Assembly: GCA_024707325.1 (NCBI GenBank)
Contig: JANPZY010000004.1
Coordinates: forward strand, 496,001-560,000
DNA length: 64,000 nt
Reading direction: 5' to 3'
Source: Opitutus sp.
Lineage (GTDB): Bacteria; Verrucomicrobiota; Verrucomicrobiia; Opitutales; Opitutaceae
A program made the position numbers and the translations under genes. Positions 10,122-19,257 of this stretch are shown piece by piece; positions within the stretch are counted from its first letter, which is position 1, and every line of letters starts with the position of its first letter. The notes beneath the pieces were generated by a model. It did no database searches. It had not been told where the DNA came from and worked only from the letters and a program-made list of their open reading frames with translations.

Positions 10122-11957
10122 TCACCACGCGTAGGACACGCGACCAGAAATCTGGCGGCGCGGTGCGGGCACGGCGGGCACATCCTGAAAATCAGTGTCC
10201 CAAAGATTGTCGGCCTGCACCGAGACCTCGAGTCCGCGCATGGCACGCGGACGATACGCGAGTCCGAGCGCGCTCGTGATCGCTTCGTCGCCGCCGATCG
10301 TGCGGAGAAAGTTTTCCTCCTGAATACGCGCGACATTGTCGATGCGCAGCAGCCACTCGTCGGAGATCCTCACGATGAGCGCGGCGGTGAAGCGATGACG
10401 CGCGTAGTTGAGCGCGTAGAAACTGGCGTCGACCGTTGCCGCGCCATAGTCGGCGCTTTTCGCGAGCGCGGTGTAGCCGAGCACGATTTCGGCGCGGCCG
10501 ACGGCGCGACGTGCGACGAGCTCGAAACCGGTCGTGTCGATGTCCACGGCCGACGCCGTGCGCGCACGCGGAAGAGCAAACTGATACGTCCAGTCCACCA
10601 GATCATCGTCGCGACGGAAAAACACGGCCGCTTCGGTGGTCCAGTTTTCCAAGGCAAAACGCGCACCGAGTTCGACATTGTGACTCGTCGTGCGGCCGAG
10701 GCGCGAGTTGCCGCCGAAGAGTCCATCGGGCGCGGAATTGAGCGCGGTGTAAGTCGGCAGCTGCGTGGACTCGGCGTAACTCAGATACACGCGCTGCAAC
10801 GACGCGGCGTGGCGTTCCCACGCAATCTCGGCGACCGGCGAAAGCGCAGATCCAGCGCGATTCGAGTCGTCGTAGGACGCGCCCGCTTTGGCGACGAGTC
10901 GCGCGCCGTCGCGCAGCGAAAAGGTTTTTTCGGGCACGACCGCGACCTTCGCCATCGTGCGCGAGCGATAGGTGTTGGGCTGCGAGAGGAGCGTCGTGGA
11001 CCAAAGCTCGTCGGCGAGAATCTCACCGCGGACATTGAGCACGAACTCACCCAGACCGCGACGCGCCTCGATCGAGGCGCCCTCGACCGTGGTCTCGTGA
11101 TTGGCGAGATAGGAGAACGCGGGGATGCGGTATTCGTCGCGATTGCGCCGATGGTAGGCGCCGAACTGCAGAAAATCGCCGGCACCGTAATCGATGCGGT
11201 GGTTGAGCGCGACGAGCAGCGTTTCGATGTCCTCAGTTTCTGGATACCCGAACGGCGTGTAGAGGTTGGGCCAGCTGAAGAACTTTTCCTGCAGGCCGAC
11301 GAAAAGATCCGTCTGCGAACGCTCGCCCTGGAGCTGCAAGCGGGCGTTGACGCGTTCGAGCTGGTGATCGCCGCCCGGCACGGAGCCGTCGGACTCGGAA
11401 TACGCATAAGCGACATCGCCCGCGAAGCGATAGCCGCCTCCTGCACGTTCGCTGCGGAAACCCTGATAAATCTCTCCCTGCGCGAGCTGGTATTCGCCGA
11501 GGCCGACAGCGGCGAAGCCGGACGTGCGAATCGGTCGCCAGCCGTGCGCGATCGTGCCGACAGTGGCGTTCGTGCCGCCGATGGCGTTTTCGAAACCGGT
11601 GAGCACGTTGGGCGCGACAAGCATCGCCGGCGCAATCGGCAGTTCGGCGAAATAATGTCCCGTCTGCGGATCGAAGAGCGTAAGCCCGCCGACCTTGAAG
11701 CCGGAGTTTTCAAAAATGCCGCCGCGGATCGTGATGTCCGCCTGCCCTTCGGCGAAATTGCGCGAGTGAATGTCCACGCGTGGCTCGAAGCGCAACGCCG
11801 AGACCGGCATCGCGAACGTCGCGACCGGATTCTGGTTCGCGACGCGGGGGGAATACACCGTGAGCTCGGGGAGCGTGAGGTCGAGGTCCTCGGCGCGCAG
11901 AAGCGCGGCGGATGCGACGCAGAGAGGAAGAAGCAGGCGGATCGCCTTCATCGCCAT
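10122..11957 (-). CDS. TonB-dependent outer-membrane receptor
   Basis: About 611 residues, at the short end for the family. A signal peptide (KAIRLLLPLCVASAALLRA) is followed by a plug domain with the typical run DITIRGGIFENSGFKVGG and GPxxGHY-type segments. A barrel then extends to the C-terminus RRQISGRVSYAW, ending in an aromatic residue as expected. It imports a scarce ligand using TonB energy. The plug and size resemble BtuB/vitamin-type receptors more than SusC, but the substrate cannot be read from the sequence and no cobalamin riboswitch is visible in the short upstream region. ATG 11951 is an equally possible start. The stop codon touches repeat array 1. Confidence 0.85.
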   Translation of the reverse strand: MAMKAIRLLLPLCVASAALLRAEDLDLTLPELTVYSPRVANQNPVATFAMPVSALRFEPRVDIHSRNFAEGQADITIRGGIFENSGFKVGGLTLFDPQTGHYFAELPIAPAMLVAPNVLTGFENAIGGTNATVGTIAHGWRPIRTSGFAAVGLGEYQLAQGEIYQGFRSERAGGGYRFAGDVAYAYSESDGSVPGGDHQLERVNARLQLQGERSQTDLFVGLQEKFFSWPNLYTPFGYPETEDIETLLVALNHRIDYGAGDFLQFGAYHRRNRDEYRIPAFSYLANHETTVEGASIEARRGLGEFVLNVRGEILADELWSTTLLSQPNTYRSRTMAKVAVVPEKTFSLRDGARLVAKAGASYDDSNRAGSALSPVAEIAWERHAASLQRVYLSYAESTQLPTYTALNSAPDGLFGGNSRLGRTTSHNVELGARFALENWTTEAAVFFRRDDDLVDWTYQFALPRARTASAVDIDTTGFELVARRAVGRAEIVLGYTALAKSADYGAATVDASFYALNYARHRFTAALIVRISDEWLLRIDNVARIQEENFLRTIGGDEAITSALGLAYRPRAMRGLEVSVQADNLWDTDFQDVPAVPAPRRQISGRVSYAW

Positions 11958-12021
11958 ATCGCAGCCGCGTGGCCGGACGAAAACAAGCGATAAGTTAAGT
12001 GGCTTTACAAATCAGGCTAAC

Positions 12022-12059
12022 AAGTGGGCAAAAAGAAACCCGGCCAAGTGAGGCCGGGT
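12022..12059 (-). terminator. Rho-independent terminator of the ferredoxin gene
   Basis: Stem ACCCGGCC (12052-12059 on the minus strand) and GGCCGGGT (12038-12045) with a 6-nt loop, followed on the minus strand by a T-rich tract. It lies 30 bp after the ferredoxin stop and separates it from the TonB receptor. Confidence 0.85.
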
Positions 12060-12089
12060 CGTCTCAAAGCGAGTGGAACGAGGCGGAGC

Positions 12090-12326
12090 TTACTCTTCGC
12101 CGTCCTGGCCGATGGCTTCGACCGGGCAGCCTTCGAGGGCTTCCATGCACTGCGCAATCTCTTCTTCCGTCGCGGGCTGCTTCTGCACGTAGGAGTAACC
12201 GCCCTCGTCGTGGCGGGTGAAAAAAGCCGGGGCCGTCTCGCGGCACAGATCGCAGTCGATGCACTGCTGATCAACATAGAATTTACCGGCGACGTTCTGC
12301 TCCCACTTGTCTGCTTTGTTGGCCAT
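12090..12326 (-). CDS. Small [4Fe-4S]/[3Fe-4S] ferredoxin
   Basis: Single-cluster electron-transfer protein of 78 residues. The cluster ligands appear as CIDCDLC near residues 22-28 and a distal CP in EGCPVEAIG near residue 67; a further Cys is in QCMEAL. ATG 12326 gives the conserved start MANKADKWEQN; an upstream in-frame ATG at 12353 would add nine residues with no family character. It is transcribed alone, with its own terminator at 12022-12059. Its redox partner is not evident nearby. Confidence 0.85.
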   Translation of the reverse strand: MANKADKWEQNVAGKFYVDQQCIDCDLCRETAPAFFTRHDEGGYSYVQKQPATEEEIAQCMEALEGCPVEAIGQDGEE

Positions 12327-12471
12327 AGGTGGCGCGAACAAAGAGTAATTCAAACCCCTGTCAAGCGGTCAGCCGGTCGTCGCCATCGCGTAGATTTTGA
12401 CCTGATTCTACCTATAAATTTTGGGGTGGCGGCTTGTGTTTGCCGGAGCCGCCTCCTACGTTCCGCCTCCG

Positions 12472-13362
12472 ATGCTGTCCGACCGCTCCTACATGCGTGA
12501 CGATTACCCCCGTCAGGGCACGAGCGCGCTTACATGGCTGATCTCCGGGATCGTGGCGATGTTCGTGCTGCAGTTCGTGTTTCTGCGGTGGTTCCACTTC
12601 GAGTTGGAGAACCTGTTGGCGCTTTCGGTGCCCAACATTCTCAGCGGCAAGGTTTGGGTGGTGCTCAGTTACGGCCTGTTGCACAGCACGGGCAATTTAC
12701 TGCATATCATCGTCAATTTGCTGGGCCTCTATTTCCTCGGGCGGGTGCTCGAGCCGATCATGGGGTCGAAGCGCTTCGTCGGCTTTTTTCGCGTCGGCCG
12801 TGCTGGCGGGCGCGCTTTTGTGGCTCGGCACGCATTGGCAGAACGGCCATGGCGTGGCGATCGGTGCCTCGGCGGGCGTAATCGGTTTGCTGGTGGTGTT
12901 CGCGTGTTTGAACCCGAACCAGCCGATGACGTTTCTGCTGTTCTTCATTCTGCCCGTCACGCTGAAGCCCAAATACGTCGCGCTCGCGCTGCTCGCGATC
13001 GAGCTGATCGGCTTCGCGTTCTACGAAATCATGGGCGCGGTCTCGCCGTTCAGCGGCTCGGTGGCGCACTCGGCGCACCTCGGCGGCATGGCGGCCGGCT
13101 GGCTGTATTTTCGCTACGTGCACTCCGGCGCGTGGCGCTTCCCACTTCGCGCTCCGATGTTGAGCTCCCGGGCTGGCTGCAAAAACGTCAGAAGAAGACG
13201 ACGCCCGAAACGCCTTACCAGGTCGATGTGCCGAAGCGCGAAGACCTTCGCGCCGAGGTCGACCGTATTCTCGACAAGATCAACAGCCACGGTTTCGGTT
13301 CGCTGACCCCGGAAGAGAAACGCCTCCTCGATGAGGCGCGGGATCTGCTCAGCCGTCGCTGA
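12472..13362 (+). CDS. Rhomboid-family intramembrane serine protease (two frameshifts)
   Basis: Membrane protease that cuts substrate helices within the bilayer. Visible parts are an N-terminal membrane helix (WLISGIVAMFVLQFVF), the rhomboid GxSxG site GASAGVIG in the second frame, the catalytic-His helix HSAHLGGMAAGW, and a soluble C-terminal helical tail (DLRAEVDRILDKI to LLSRR) of the kind appended to rhomboids in this phylum. The protein switches frame twice. One extra T in the T6 run at 12784-12789 and one missing C near 13140-13144 explain both, restoring FVGFFASAVLAGALLWLG and WRFPTSRSDVELPGW. About 296 residues when repaired. ATG 12472 starts just after an AT-rich upstream segment. 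Confidence 0.85.
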   Translation: MLSDRSYMRDDYPRQGTSALTWLISGIVAMFVLQFVFLRWFHFELENLLALSVPNILSGKVWVVLSYGLLHSTGNLLHIIVNLLGLYFLGRVLEPIMGSKRFVGFFRVGRAGGRAFVARHALAERPWRGDRCLGGRNRFAGGVRVFEPEPADDVSAVLHSARHAEAQIRRARAARDRADRLRVLRNHGRGLAVQRLGGALGAPRRHGGRLAVFSLRALRRVALPTSRSDVELPGWLQKRQKKTTPETPYQVDVPKREDLRAEVDRILDKINSHGFGSLTPEEKRLLDEARDLLSRR

Positions 13363-13491
13363 TGCATCGCGAGCGATCCCTCGGGCGGACCACTGGTCCT
13401 GCGTTGGCGCCGTTGCGCCATGCCCGAGTTGAATTCGTCAGAGTTTGAGAAACATTTCCCTGCACGCCTTCTCTTATTTCCCCGTTTCACC

Positions 13492-15711
13492 ATGAAGCGT
13501 CTCCCCTTCCTCCGGCCCCTCGCGTTTGTTCTGGCAGGTTTTGTGGCTGCCTCGAGTGCCTTCGCCCGCTCCGATCGCAAGTTCACGACCTCGCCCACGC
13601 TCGCCACAGAGGCCCGCACGCTCGTCAATCTCCTCGAGCAGGCGCACTACAATCGCGACGCCGTCCGCAGCACCGATTTTGTCGAAGTCATCCCCAACTA
13701 CATGGGTGACCTCGACGGCCAGCGGCTCTTCTTCCTCGCGAGCGACAAAAAGGCGTTCACGAATCTCTACGGGAAAAACATCTACTGGAACGTCTCCGCG
13801 CTCGGTAACATCGACCCGGCTTACGAGATCTTTTCCACCTACGAGACGCGCGCTCAGTCGCGCATCAACTGGATCTTCACCGAGCTCGAGAAGGACATCG
13901 ATCTCACCTCCAACGAGACGTATCGCCCCGATCGCTCCAAGGCCGAGTGGCCGGCCAACGCCACCGAAGCCGACGCTCTCTGGCGGGCCCGCCTCAAGTT
14001 CGAACTCATCGCCGAGTTGATGAACAAGAAGACCATCGACGAGGCCAAGGAGGCCGTGCGCAAGCGCTACGAGCGGATGCTCAAGAACCTCGGCGAAATC
14101 GAAGGCAGCGACCTCGCGGAAACCTATCTTTCGAACATCGCGCGACTCTACGATCCCCACTCCACCTACTTCTCCGCGAGCACCTACGAGGACTTCGGTA
14201 TCTCAATGAAGCTCCAGCTCGTGGGCATCGGCGCACTGCTGGGCATCGAGGAAGATTACTGCGTGGTGAAAGAGATTGTCCCCGGCGGCCCGGCCGACCT
14301 CGACAAGCAACTTCGCCCCAACGACAAGATCATTTCCGTCGGCCAGCCCGACAAGGAGCCGGTCGAAGTGATCGGCATGAAGCTGCGCAAAGTCGTCGAG
14401 ATGATCCGCGGCCCCAAGGGCTCACAGGTTCGACTGCTCGTTCAGCCCGCCGACGCGACCGACGCGTCCACGCGCAAGGAGATCGTGCTCACCCGCGATG
14501 TCGTAAAGCTCAACTCCGCCCGCGCGCACGCCGGCCTCTTCGAAGTTCCCGGCCCCAACGGCGACATCATTCCTCTCGGTGTCATTACGCTCCCGACTTT
14601 CTACGGCCCCGCCGAAAATCCCGACGATCCCGAAGCCGAGAAGACCAGCGCCACGCAGGACGTCGCGCGCCTCATCGAACAGCTCAAGGAAGCCGGCATG
14701 CGCGGCCTCGTGCTCGATCTCCGTCGCAACGGCGGCGGTTTCCTCTCCGAAGCGATCGATCTGGCGGGCCTCTTCATCAATCGCGGCCCGGTTGTGCAGG
14801 TCAAAAACTACGCCGGCGAAGTTCACGTCGACAGCGACATGAACGAGGGCGTCGCCTACGACGGCCCGCTCGCCGTCCTCGTCGATCGCTTCAGCGCCTC
14901 CGCGTCCGAGATCGTTGCCGGCGCACTGCAAAACTACGGCCGCGCCATCGTCATCGGCGACTCCTCCACTCACGGCAAAGGCAGCGTCCAGACCGTGCTG
15001 GAGATGAAGAATATCGTGCAACAGCTCGCCCGCTCGCCGGCCAAAACCGGCGCGACGAAACTCACGGTGCAAAAGTATTACCTGCCCAACGGCTCCTCCA
15101 CACAGCTACGCGGCGTGATTCCGGACATCGTGCTTCCCTCGATCGATGAATTCCTGCCGATCGGCGAAGCCAGCCTTCCTCACGCGCTGGTGTGGGATGA
15201 GATTCCCACCAGCCGCTTCGAAGGCAGTCCGCTGCAGAAGAACGTGCTCGAAAAACTCCGTTCGGCTAGCGCCGCGCGCCAGGAGTCGCTTGATGAATTC
15301 GTTTATCTGCGTCGCAACGTCGACTGGTTCAAAACGCGTCAGGACCAGAAACTTGTCTCGCTGAACCTTAACGCGCGCCAGCAGCAGAAGGAAGAGGACG
15401 AACTCTTCCGCAAGGAGATGAAGGCCGAGCGCGAGCGCCTCGCCCAAACCGATTTCCCCTATCGCGAGTTCCGCCTCGGTCCGCCGCCTCCGCCGCGTAT
15501 CGTCGCGAAGGACGCGGATGAGGAGGCGGACAGCGACGATCCGGCCTCGCTGAGCACCGACGAGGACGAAAACCGCGCCTACGCGAAGTCTGACGTCCAT
15601 CTCCGCGAGACGCTGCGCGTCCTGCAGGATGCCGTCACGATCGCCGAGGACCGCTCCTACTGGGCCAGCAATCGCGCGCCGCTCACCGCGTGGCTCGACC
15701 GGAAGAGTTAA
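13492..15711 (+). CDS. prc: C-terminal processing protease Prc/Tsp (S41 family)
   Basis: Periplasmic tail-specific protease of 739 residues. Order: signal peptide (LAFVLAGFVAASSAFA), N-terminal helical domain (residues about 30-230), PDZ domain (GIGALLGIEEDYCVVKEI and PGGPADLDKQLRPNDKI, about 240-330), then the S41 catalytic domain. The nucleophile serine sits in RFSASASEIVAGAL and the general-base lysine in THGKGSVQTVLEM. The C-terminal DUF3340-like region is charged and helical. Members trim or degrade outer-membrane and lipoprotein-related substrates. The start ATG follows the rhomboid gene by about 130 bp. A strong terminator follows at 15743-15774. Confidence 0.92.
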   Translation: MKRLPFLRPLAFVLAGFVAASSAFARSDRKFTTSPTLATEARTLVNLLEQAHYNRDAVRSTDFVEVIPNYMGDLDGQRLFFLASDKKAFTNLYGKNIYWNVSALGNIDPAYEIFSTYETRAQSRINWIFTELEKDIDLTSNETYRPDRSKAEWPANATEADALWRARLKFELIAELMNKKTIDEAKEAVRKRYERMLKNLGEIEGSDLAETYLSNIARLYDPHSTYFSASTYEDFGISMKLQLVGIGALLGIEEDYCVVKEIVPGGPADLDKQLRPNDKIISVGQPDKEPVEVIGMKLRKVVEMIRGPKGSQVRLLVQPADATDASTRKEIVLTRDVVKLNSARAHAGLFEVPGPNGDIIPLGVITLPTFYGPAENPDDPEAEKTSATQDVARLIEQLKEAGMRGLVLDLRRNGGGFLSEAIDLAGLFINRGPVVQVKNYAGEVHVDSDMNEGVAYDGPLAVLVDRFSASASEIVAGALQNYGRAIVIGDSSTHGKGSVQTVLEMKNIVQQLARSPAKTGATKLTVQKYYLPNGSSTQLRGVIPDIVLPSIDEFLPIGEASLPHALVWDEIPTSRFEGSPLQKNVLEKLRSASAARQESLDEFVYLRRNVDWFKTRQDQKLVSLNLNARQQQKEEDELFRKEMKAERERLAQTDFPYREFRLGPPPPPRIVAKDADEEADSDDPASLSTDEDENRAYAKSDVHLRETLRVLQDAVTIAEDRSYWASNRAPLTAWLDRKS

Positions 15712-15742
15712 GCGTTCCTCCCGTATCCGACTTTTTCACTAC

Positions 15743-15774
15743 AAGCCGCGATCTCCGGATCGCGGCTTTTTTCG
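15743..15774 (+). terminator. Rho-independent terminator between prc and prmC
   Basis: Perfect 11-bp stem AAGCCGCGATC / GATCGCGGCTT with loop TCCG, followed by a T6 run on the plus strand. It ends prc transcription. The convergent prmC gene ends 4 bp further on, and the A-rich side may let it work in both directions. Confidence 0.9.
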
Positions 15775-15777
15775 TGC

Positions 15778-16626
15778 TCAACGCCACGCGATCACGAAAC
15801 GATCGCGTTCCGTGAGATCCTGTTGCGATTCTACCCGCGTGAAACCGAGTTCCTCCGCCAGCGCGCGGAGCGCCGCATGTTGGGCGATACCGGTTTCCAC
15901 CGCCAGCACGCCGCCCGAAGTCAGGCGCGTCACCGCGCCGGTGAAAATTGTCCGCAGATCGTCGAGCCCATCGGCGCCACCGCTCGTCAAAGCCGACACG
16001 GGTTCGAACTCGCGCACTTCGGGCGCGGTTTCGGCCGTTTCCTCCGCCGTCAGATACGGTGGATTTGAGACGATCAGATCGTATCTGTCCTCGGCGGGAA
16101 TGGCGGAAAACCAGTCGGATTCCAGCCAACGCACACGCTCGCTGAGCCCGCAGCGTTCGCCGTTCTCTTTCGCGAGCGCCAGCGCTTGTTCACTGCGATC
16201 GACTGCCGTCACCCGCGCGTCAGCAAACTGCTGCGCCAGCGCCAGCGCGATCGCTCCCGTGCCGGTGCCGAGATCGAGAATCGTCACCGGCAACGTGGCG
16301 CACGCAGCGATCACGCGCTCGACGAGCAGCTCCGTCTCCGGACGCGGGATCAGCGCGCGTCGATCCACCTTCAGCTTCAATCCGCAGAAATCCGTTTCGC
16401 CGAGAACGTATTGCAGCGGCTCGCGTTGCGCGCGTCGTCGCACGAGCGGGCGAATTTTCTCCAGCTCCGGTTCCGTGAGCAGTCGCTCGAACTGGAGATA
16501 AAGCTCCATCCGCTTCAAACCGAGCGCGTGACCGACGATCAACTCGGAATTGAGCCGCGCGCTCTCGATGTTCTTCGCCGCGAAGAAATCGGTGGTCTTT
16601 TTAATGATCTCGAGGAGCGACAGCAT
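15778..16626 (-). CDS. prmC: Release factor glutamine methyltransferase
   Basis: PrmC/HemK methylates the glutamine of the GGQ motif in RF1 and RF2. 282 residues, the usual length. An N-terminal helical domain (MLSLLEIIKKTTDFFAAKNI) precedes a Rossmann methyltransferase domain with the SAM-binding motif ILDLGTGTGAIALALA and the substrate-glutamine motif SNPPYL (in DLIVSNPPYLTAEE). It lies 1 bp downstream of prfA, which encodes its substrate; this prfA-prmC order is very common in bacteria. Confidence 0.95.
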   Translation of the reverse strand: MLSLLEIIKKTTDFFAAKNIESARLNSELIVGHALGLKRMELYLQFERLLTEPELEKIRPLVRRRAQREPLQYVLGETDFCGLKLKVDRRALIPRPETELLVERVIAACATLPVTILDLGTGTGAIALALAQQFADARVTAVDRSEQALALAKENGERCGLSERVRWLESDWFSAIPAEDRYDLIVSNPPYLTAEETAETAPEVREFEPVSALTSGGADGLDDLRTIFTGAVTRLTSGGVLAVETGIAQHAALRALAEELGFTRVESQQDLTERDRFVIAWR

Positions 16627-16627
16627 C

Positions 16628-17743
16628 TCAATCGTCGGTGCTCACGCGCGTCGGCACGTAGGTCTGACCGGTGAGCGCCGCGAGCTTCTCCTCGTAGTCC
16701 GCTTTCTGCAACGCCTCGATCACTTCGTCGATGCCGCCCTCCATCACCTGCGGCAGACTGTAGAGCGTGAGTCCGATGCGGTGATCCGTGAGCCGGTTCT
16801 GCGGAAAGTTATACGTGCGAATGCGCTCGCTGCGATCGCCCGAGCCGATCTGGCTTTTGCGCGCCGCGGCATATTTCGCGCGCTCTTCCTCCTCGCGACG
16901 CTGGAGCAGTCGCGAGCGCAGGACCGTCATCGCTTTCGCTTTGTTTTTGATCTGCGAACGTTCGTCGGCGCAGGTCACGATCATGCCGGTCGGCTTGTGC
17001 ACGATCTGCACCGCGGAGTCGGTGGTATTGACGCCCTGCCCGCCCGGTCCGCTCGCACGCGTGACCGTGATTTCGAGCTCCTGCGGATCGATCTGCACAT
17101 CGACTTCCTCCGCCTCGGGCAACACCGCCACCGTCACGGTCGAGGTGTGGATGCGGCCGTTTGCTTCCGTCACGGGCACGCGCTGCACGCGATGCACACC
17201 ACTCTCGAATTTGAGCTGTTTGTAGACATCGGAGCCCGTGATGAGGAAAATGACTTCCTTGAATCCGCCGCGCTCTGACGTGCTGCTGCTCATCGGCTGG
17301 ATCGACCAACCGCGTCCATCCGCGTAGCGCGAATACATCCGGAAAAGCTCCGCGGCGAACAGGCTCGCTTCGTCACCGCCCGTGCCCGCGCGAATCTCCA
17401 TCACCGTGTTGCGCGAGTCTGTCGGGTCCGGCGGGATCATCGCGAGCAACACCGTTTCGCGCAGCGTCGCGCGGCGCGCTTCCAAGTCCGGCAACTCCGC
17501 CGCCGCGAGTTCGCGCAAATCCGGATCCGCATTTGGGTCGCGGCCAAGCGCGTGCGCCTCCTCGATCTCGCGCTCGAGTTTCAGATACTCGCGATGATCG
17601 TTGACGAGTTGCTGCAGCTTCTGCTGCTCACGCGAAATCTCCGCCGCCTTCCGCGGATTCGAGTAGAACGAAGGCTCCGCCATCTGCGCATCGAGTTCGT
17701 CGAGGCGACGTTGAAACGGAGCAATGTCGGGAAGTTCTTCCAT
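16628..17743 (-). CDS. prfA: Peptide chain release factor 1
   Basis: RF1 ends translation at UAA and UAG. 371 residues, slightly longer than the usual 360. The peptidyl-hydrolysis GGQ motif is clear in [16 protein letters not shown], preceded by ELEITVTR and the family segment [13 protein letters not shown]. The C-terminal part includes [19 protein letters not shown], diagnostic for the RF1/RF2 family. Start at the ATG of [10 protein letters not shown]. First gene of a two-gene operon with prmC, divergent from the HAD phosphatase gene. Confidence 0.96.
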   Translation of the reverse strand: MEELPDIAPFQRRLDELDAQMAEPSFYSNPRKAAEISREQQKLQQLVNDHREYLKLEREIEEAHALGRDPNADPDLRELAAAELPDLEARRATLRETVLLAMIPPDPTDSRNTVMEIRAGTGGDEASLFAAELFRMYSRYADGRGWSIQPMSSSTSERGGFKEVIFLITGSDVYKQLKFESGVHRVQRVPVTEANGRIHTSTVTVAVLPEAEEVDVQIDPQELEITVTRASGPGGQGVNTTDSAVQIVHKPTGMIVTCADERSQIKNKAKAMTVLRSRLLQRREEEERAKYAAARKSQIGSGDRSERIRTYNFPQNRLTDHRIGLTLYSLPQVMEGGIDEVIEALQKADYEEKLAALTGQTYVPTRVSTDD

Positions 17744-17851
17744 GCAGTGGAAACGAGAGCGGAGGGTTTGCGGTTGCGCGCCTGAACAACGGCGGCTTGG
17801 CTCGCAGCAACCGACACGCGAGGCCCTGCGGCCTAGCGGTGCTGATCATCA

Positions 17852-18877
17852 ATGGCTACCACGCTCTTCACTCAGAACACCATCGCCTGCATCTGGGACT
17901 TCGACAAGACCTTAATCCCGGATTACATGCAGACGCCGCTCTTCCGGCGCTACGGCATCGACGAGGCCACGTTCTGGCAGGAAACCAACAAACTCGCCGA
18001 GCGCTATCGTGAGCGCGGTTACCACCTCTCGCCCGAGATCGCGTATCTCAACCATTTGCTGACCTACGTGCTCGCCGGTCCGTTGAAGGGACTGAACAAC
18101 CGCATCCTCCAGGAGTGCGGCGCGGACATTAAGTTCTACAAAGGTCTGCCCGAGTTTTTCGACCTCGCCAAAACCTACGTGCGCGAGCGCCCCGAATACG
18201 TGAAGCACGACATCAAGCTCGAGCACTACGTCGTCAGCACCGGCATCGCACCGATGGTGCGCGGCAGCGCGATTTCGAAATACCTCGACGGCATCTGGGC
18301 CTGCGAGTTCGTCGAGAATCCGCTCCAGCCCGGCTTCCTTCGCCAGAAGGAACTGCCCATCGAAGCCGTCGCCGAGATCGCTCAGATCGGCATGGTGATC
18401 GACAACACCACGAAGACCCGCGCCATCTTCGAAATCAACAAGGGCACCAACAAGAATCCCGCCATCGACGTGAACTCGAAGATGGCCGCCGAGGACCGCC
18501 GCATCCCGTTTCAGAACATGATCTACATCGCCGACGGTCCGAGCGATGTGCCGAGTTTCTCCGTCGTGAAAAGCAACGGCGGCAAAGCCTACGCGGTTTA
18601 CAATCCCGAGAAACCCGAGGAGTTCGCGCAAAACGATCGCCTGCGCCAGAGCGGCCGCATCGACCACTACGGTCCCGCGGACTACACGCCGGGCAGCAGC
18701 ACCGCGCAATGGCTGCGCCTCCACATTCACCAGATTTGCGAACGCATCGTCGCCGACCGCGAGACCGCGGTCATGACGAAAGCCGCGAAACCGCCGCGTC
18801 ACCTCAATCCCACTCCGGAAGAGGAAGCCGCGCGCCGCGCCGCCAAGCAGCCGAAGCAAGCGAGCTTCCTGGAATAA
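17852..18877 (+). CDS. HAD-superfamily phosphatase of unknown substrate
   Basis: 341 residues. The HAD nucleophile motif is at residues 15-20 (WDFDKTLIPDYM; Asp nucleophile and Asp acid/base two residues later). A later acidic motif IYIADGPSDVPSFS supplies the Mg-binding aspartates, and motif II is probably YVVSTGIAP. A large insert between motifs I and II looks like a cap domain. The C-terminus is a charged tail rich in Ala, Arg and Lys. The physiological substrate cannot be assigned. It is transcribed divergently from prfA and its stop codon is followed at once by repeat array 2. Confidence 0.8.
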   Translation: MATTLFTQNTIACIWDFDKTLIPDYMQTPLFRRYGIDEATFWQETNKLAERYRERGYHLSPEIAYLNHLLTYVLAGPLKGLNNRILQECGADIKFYKGLPEFFDLAKTYVRERPEYVKHDIKLEHYVVSTGIAPMVRGSAISKYLDGIWACEFVENPLQPGFLRQKELPIEAVAEIAQIGMVIDNTTKTRAIFEINKGTNKNPAIDVNSKMAAEDRRIPFQNMIYIADGPSDVPSFSVVKSNGGKAYAVYNPEKPEEFAQNDRLRQSGRIDHYGPADYTPGSSTAQWLRLHIHQICERIVADRETAVMTKAAKPPRHLNPTPEEEAARRAAKQPKQASFLE

Positions 18878-18878
18878 C

Positions 18879-19120
18879 GCGCTCCGCACTCGGTCCCGAC
18901 CCGATCCGCACACGCGCTCGACCTGGTCCGCACCTCCGGTCGACCGTGTCCGAACATCGGTGTAACCATGTGCGGACATTGTCGCGACCGTGCACGAACC
19001 TTGTCTCAACCATGTGCGCACCTGCGTGCAACCATGTCCGCACCATGTCGCAACCATGGCTGCACCTTTGTTCGACCCTGTCCGCATTTGATCGCGACTT
19101 GGTCGCGAACTCCGTCGCGA
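18879..19120. repeat. 22-bp degenerate tandem repeat array 2
   Basis: Eleven consecutive 22-bp units with starts every 22 bases from 18879 to 19099. On the + strand a typical unit is CATGTCCGCAC followed directly by CATGTCGCAAC, which also shows the 11-bp half-unit similarity. The orientation is the reverse complement of array 1. The array begins one base after the TAA of the HAD phosphatase gene (18875-18877). Many substitutions, no indels. It takes up most of the 380-bp gap before the next gene. Confidence 0.92.
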
Positions 19121-19136
19121 GAACCTTTTCTCCGTT

Positions 19137-19232
19137 TGTCATTCTGAGTGTAGCGAAGAATCCACTTCGCGCCTCGCCGCGGTTTGATGCAGCGACGATC
19201 CAACCGGATTCTTCGCTTCGCTCAGAATGACA
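19137..19232. repeat. Imperfect inverted repeat with CATTCTGAG...CGAAGAATCC arms
   Basis: Two 27-nt arms (19137-19163 and 19206-19232) are complementary at 25 of 27 positions and flank 42 bp. Each arm carries the words GTCATTCTGAG and CGAAGAATCC. Inverted elements of this type are scattered through many bacterial genomes as REP- or MITE-like repeats. It lies in the convergent gap between the HAD phosphatase and lysozyme-like genes, where the transcribed hairpin could also stop transcription. No transposase is nearby. Confidence 0.8.
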
Positions 19233-19257
19233 TGCCGCCCCGCGAACACGCGCGCCA

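Noticed and set aside
9933-11993. Long plus-strand open frame over the TonB receptor (686 codons)
   Set aside because: Shadow frame. The minus strand encodes a complete receptor with signal peptide and terminal aromatic residue.
13378-13440. Hairpins after the rhomboid gene (GGACCACTGGTCC and GGCGCCGTTGCGCC) as a terminator
   Set aside because: Stems are short and no T run follows on either strand.
18879-19120. The 22-bp arrays as CRISPR arrays
   Set aside because: No constant repeat with variable spacers of 25-40 bp, and no cas genes. The units are contiguous and degenerate throughout.
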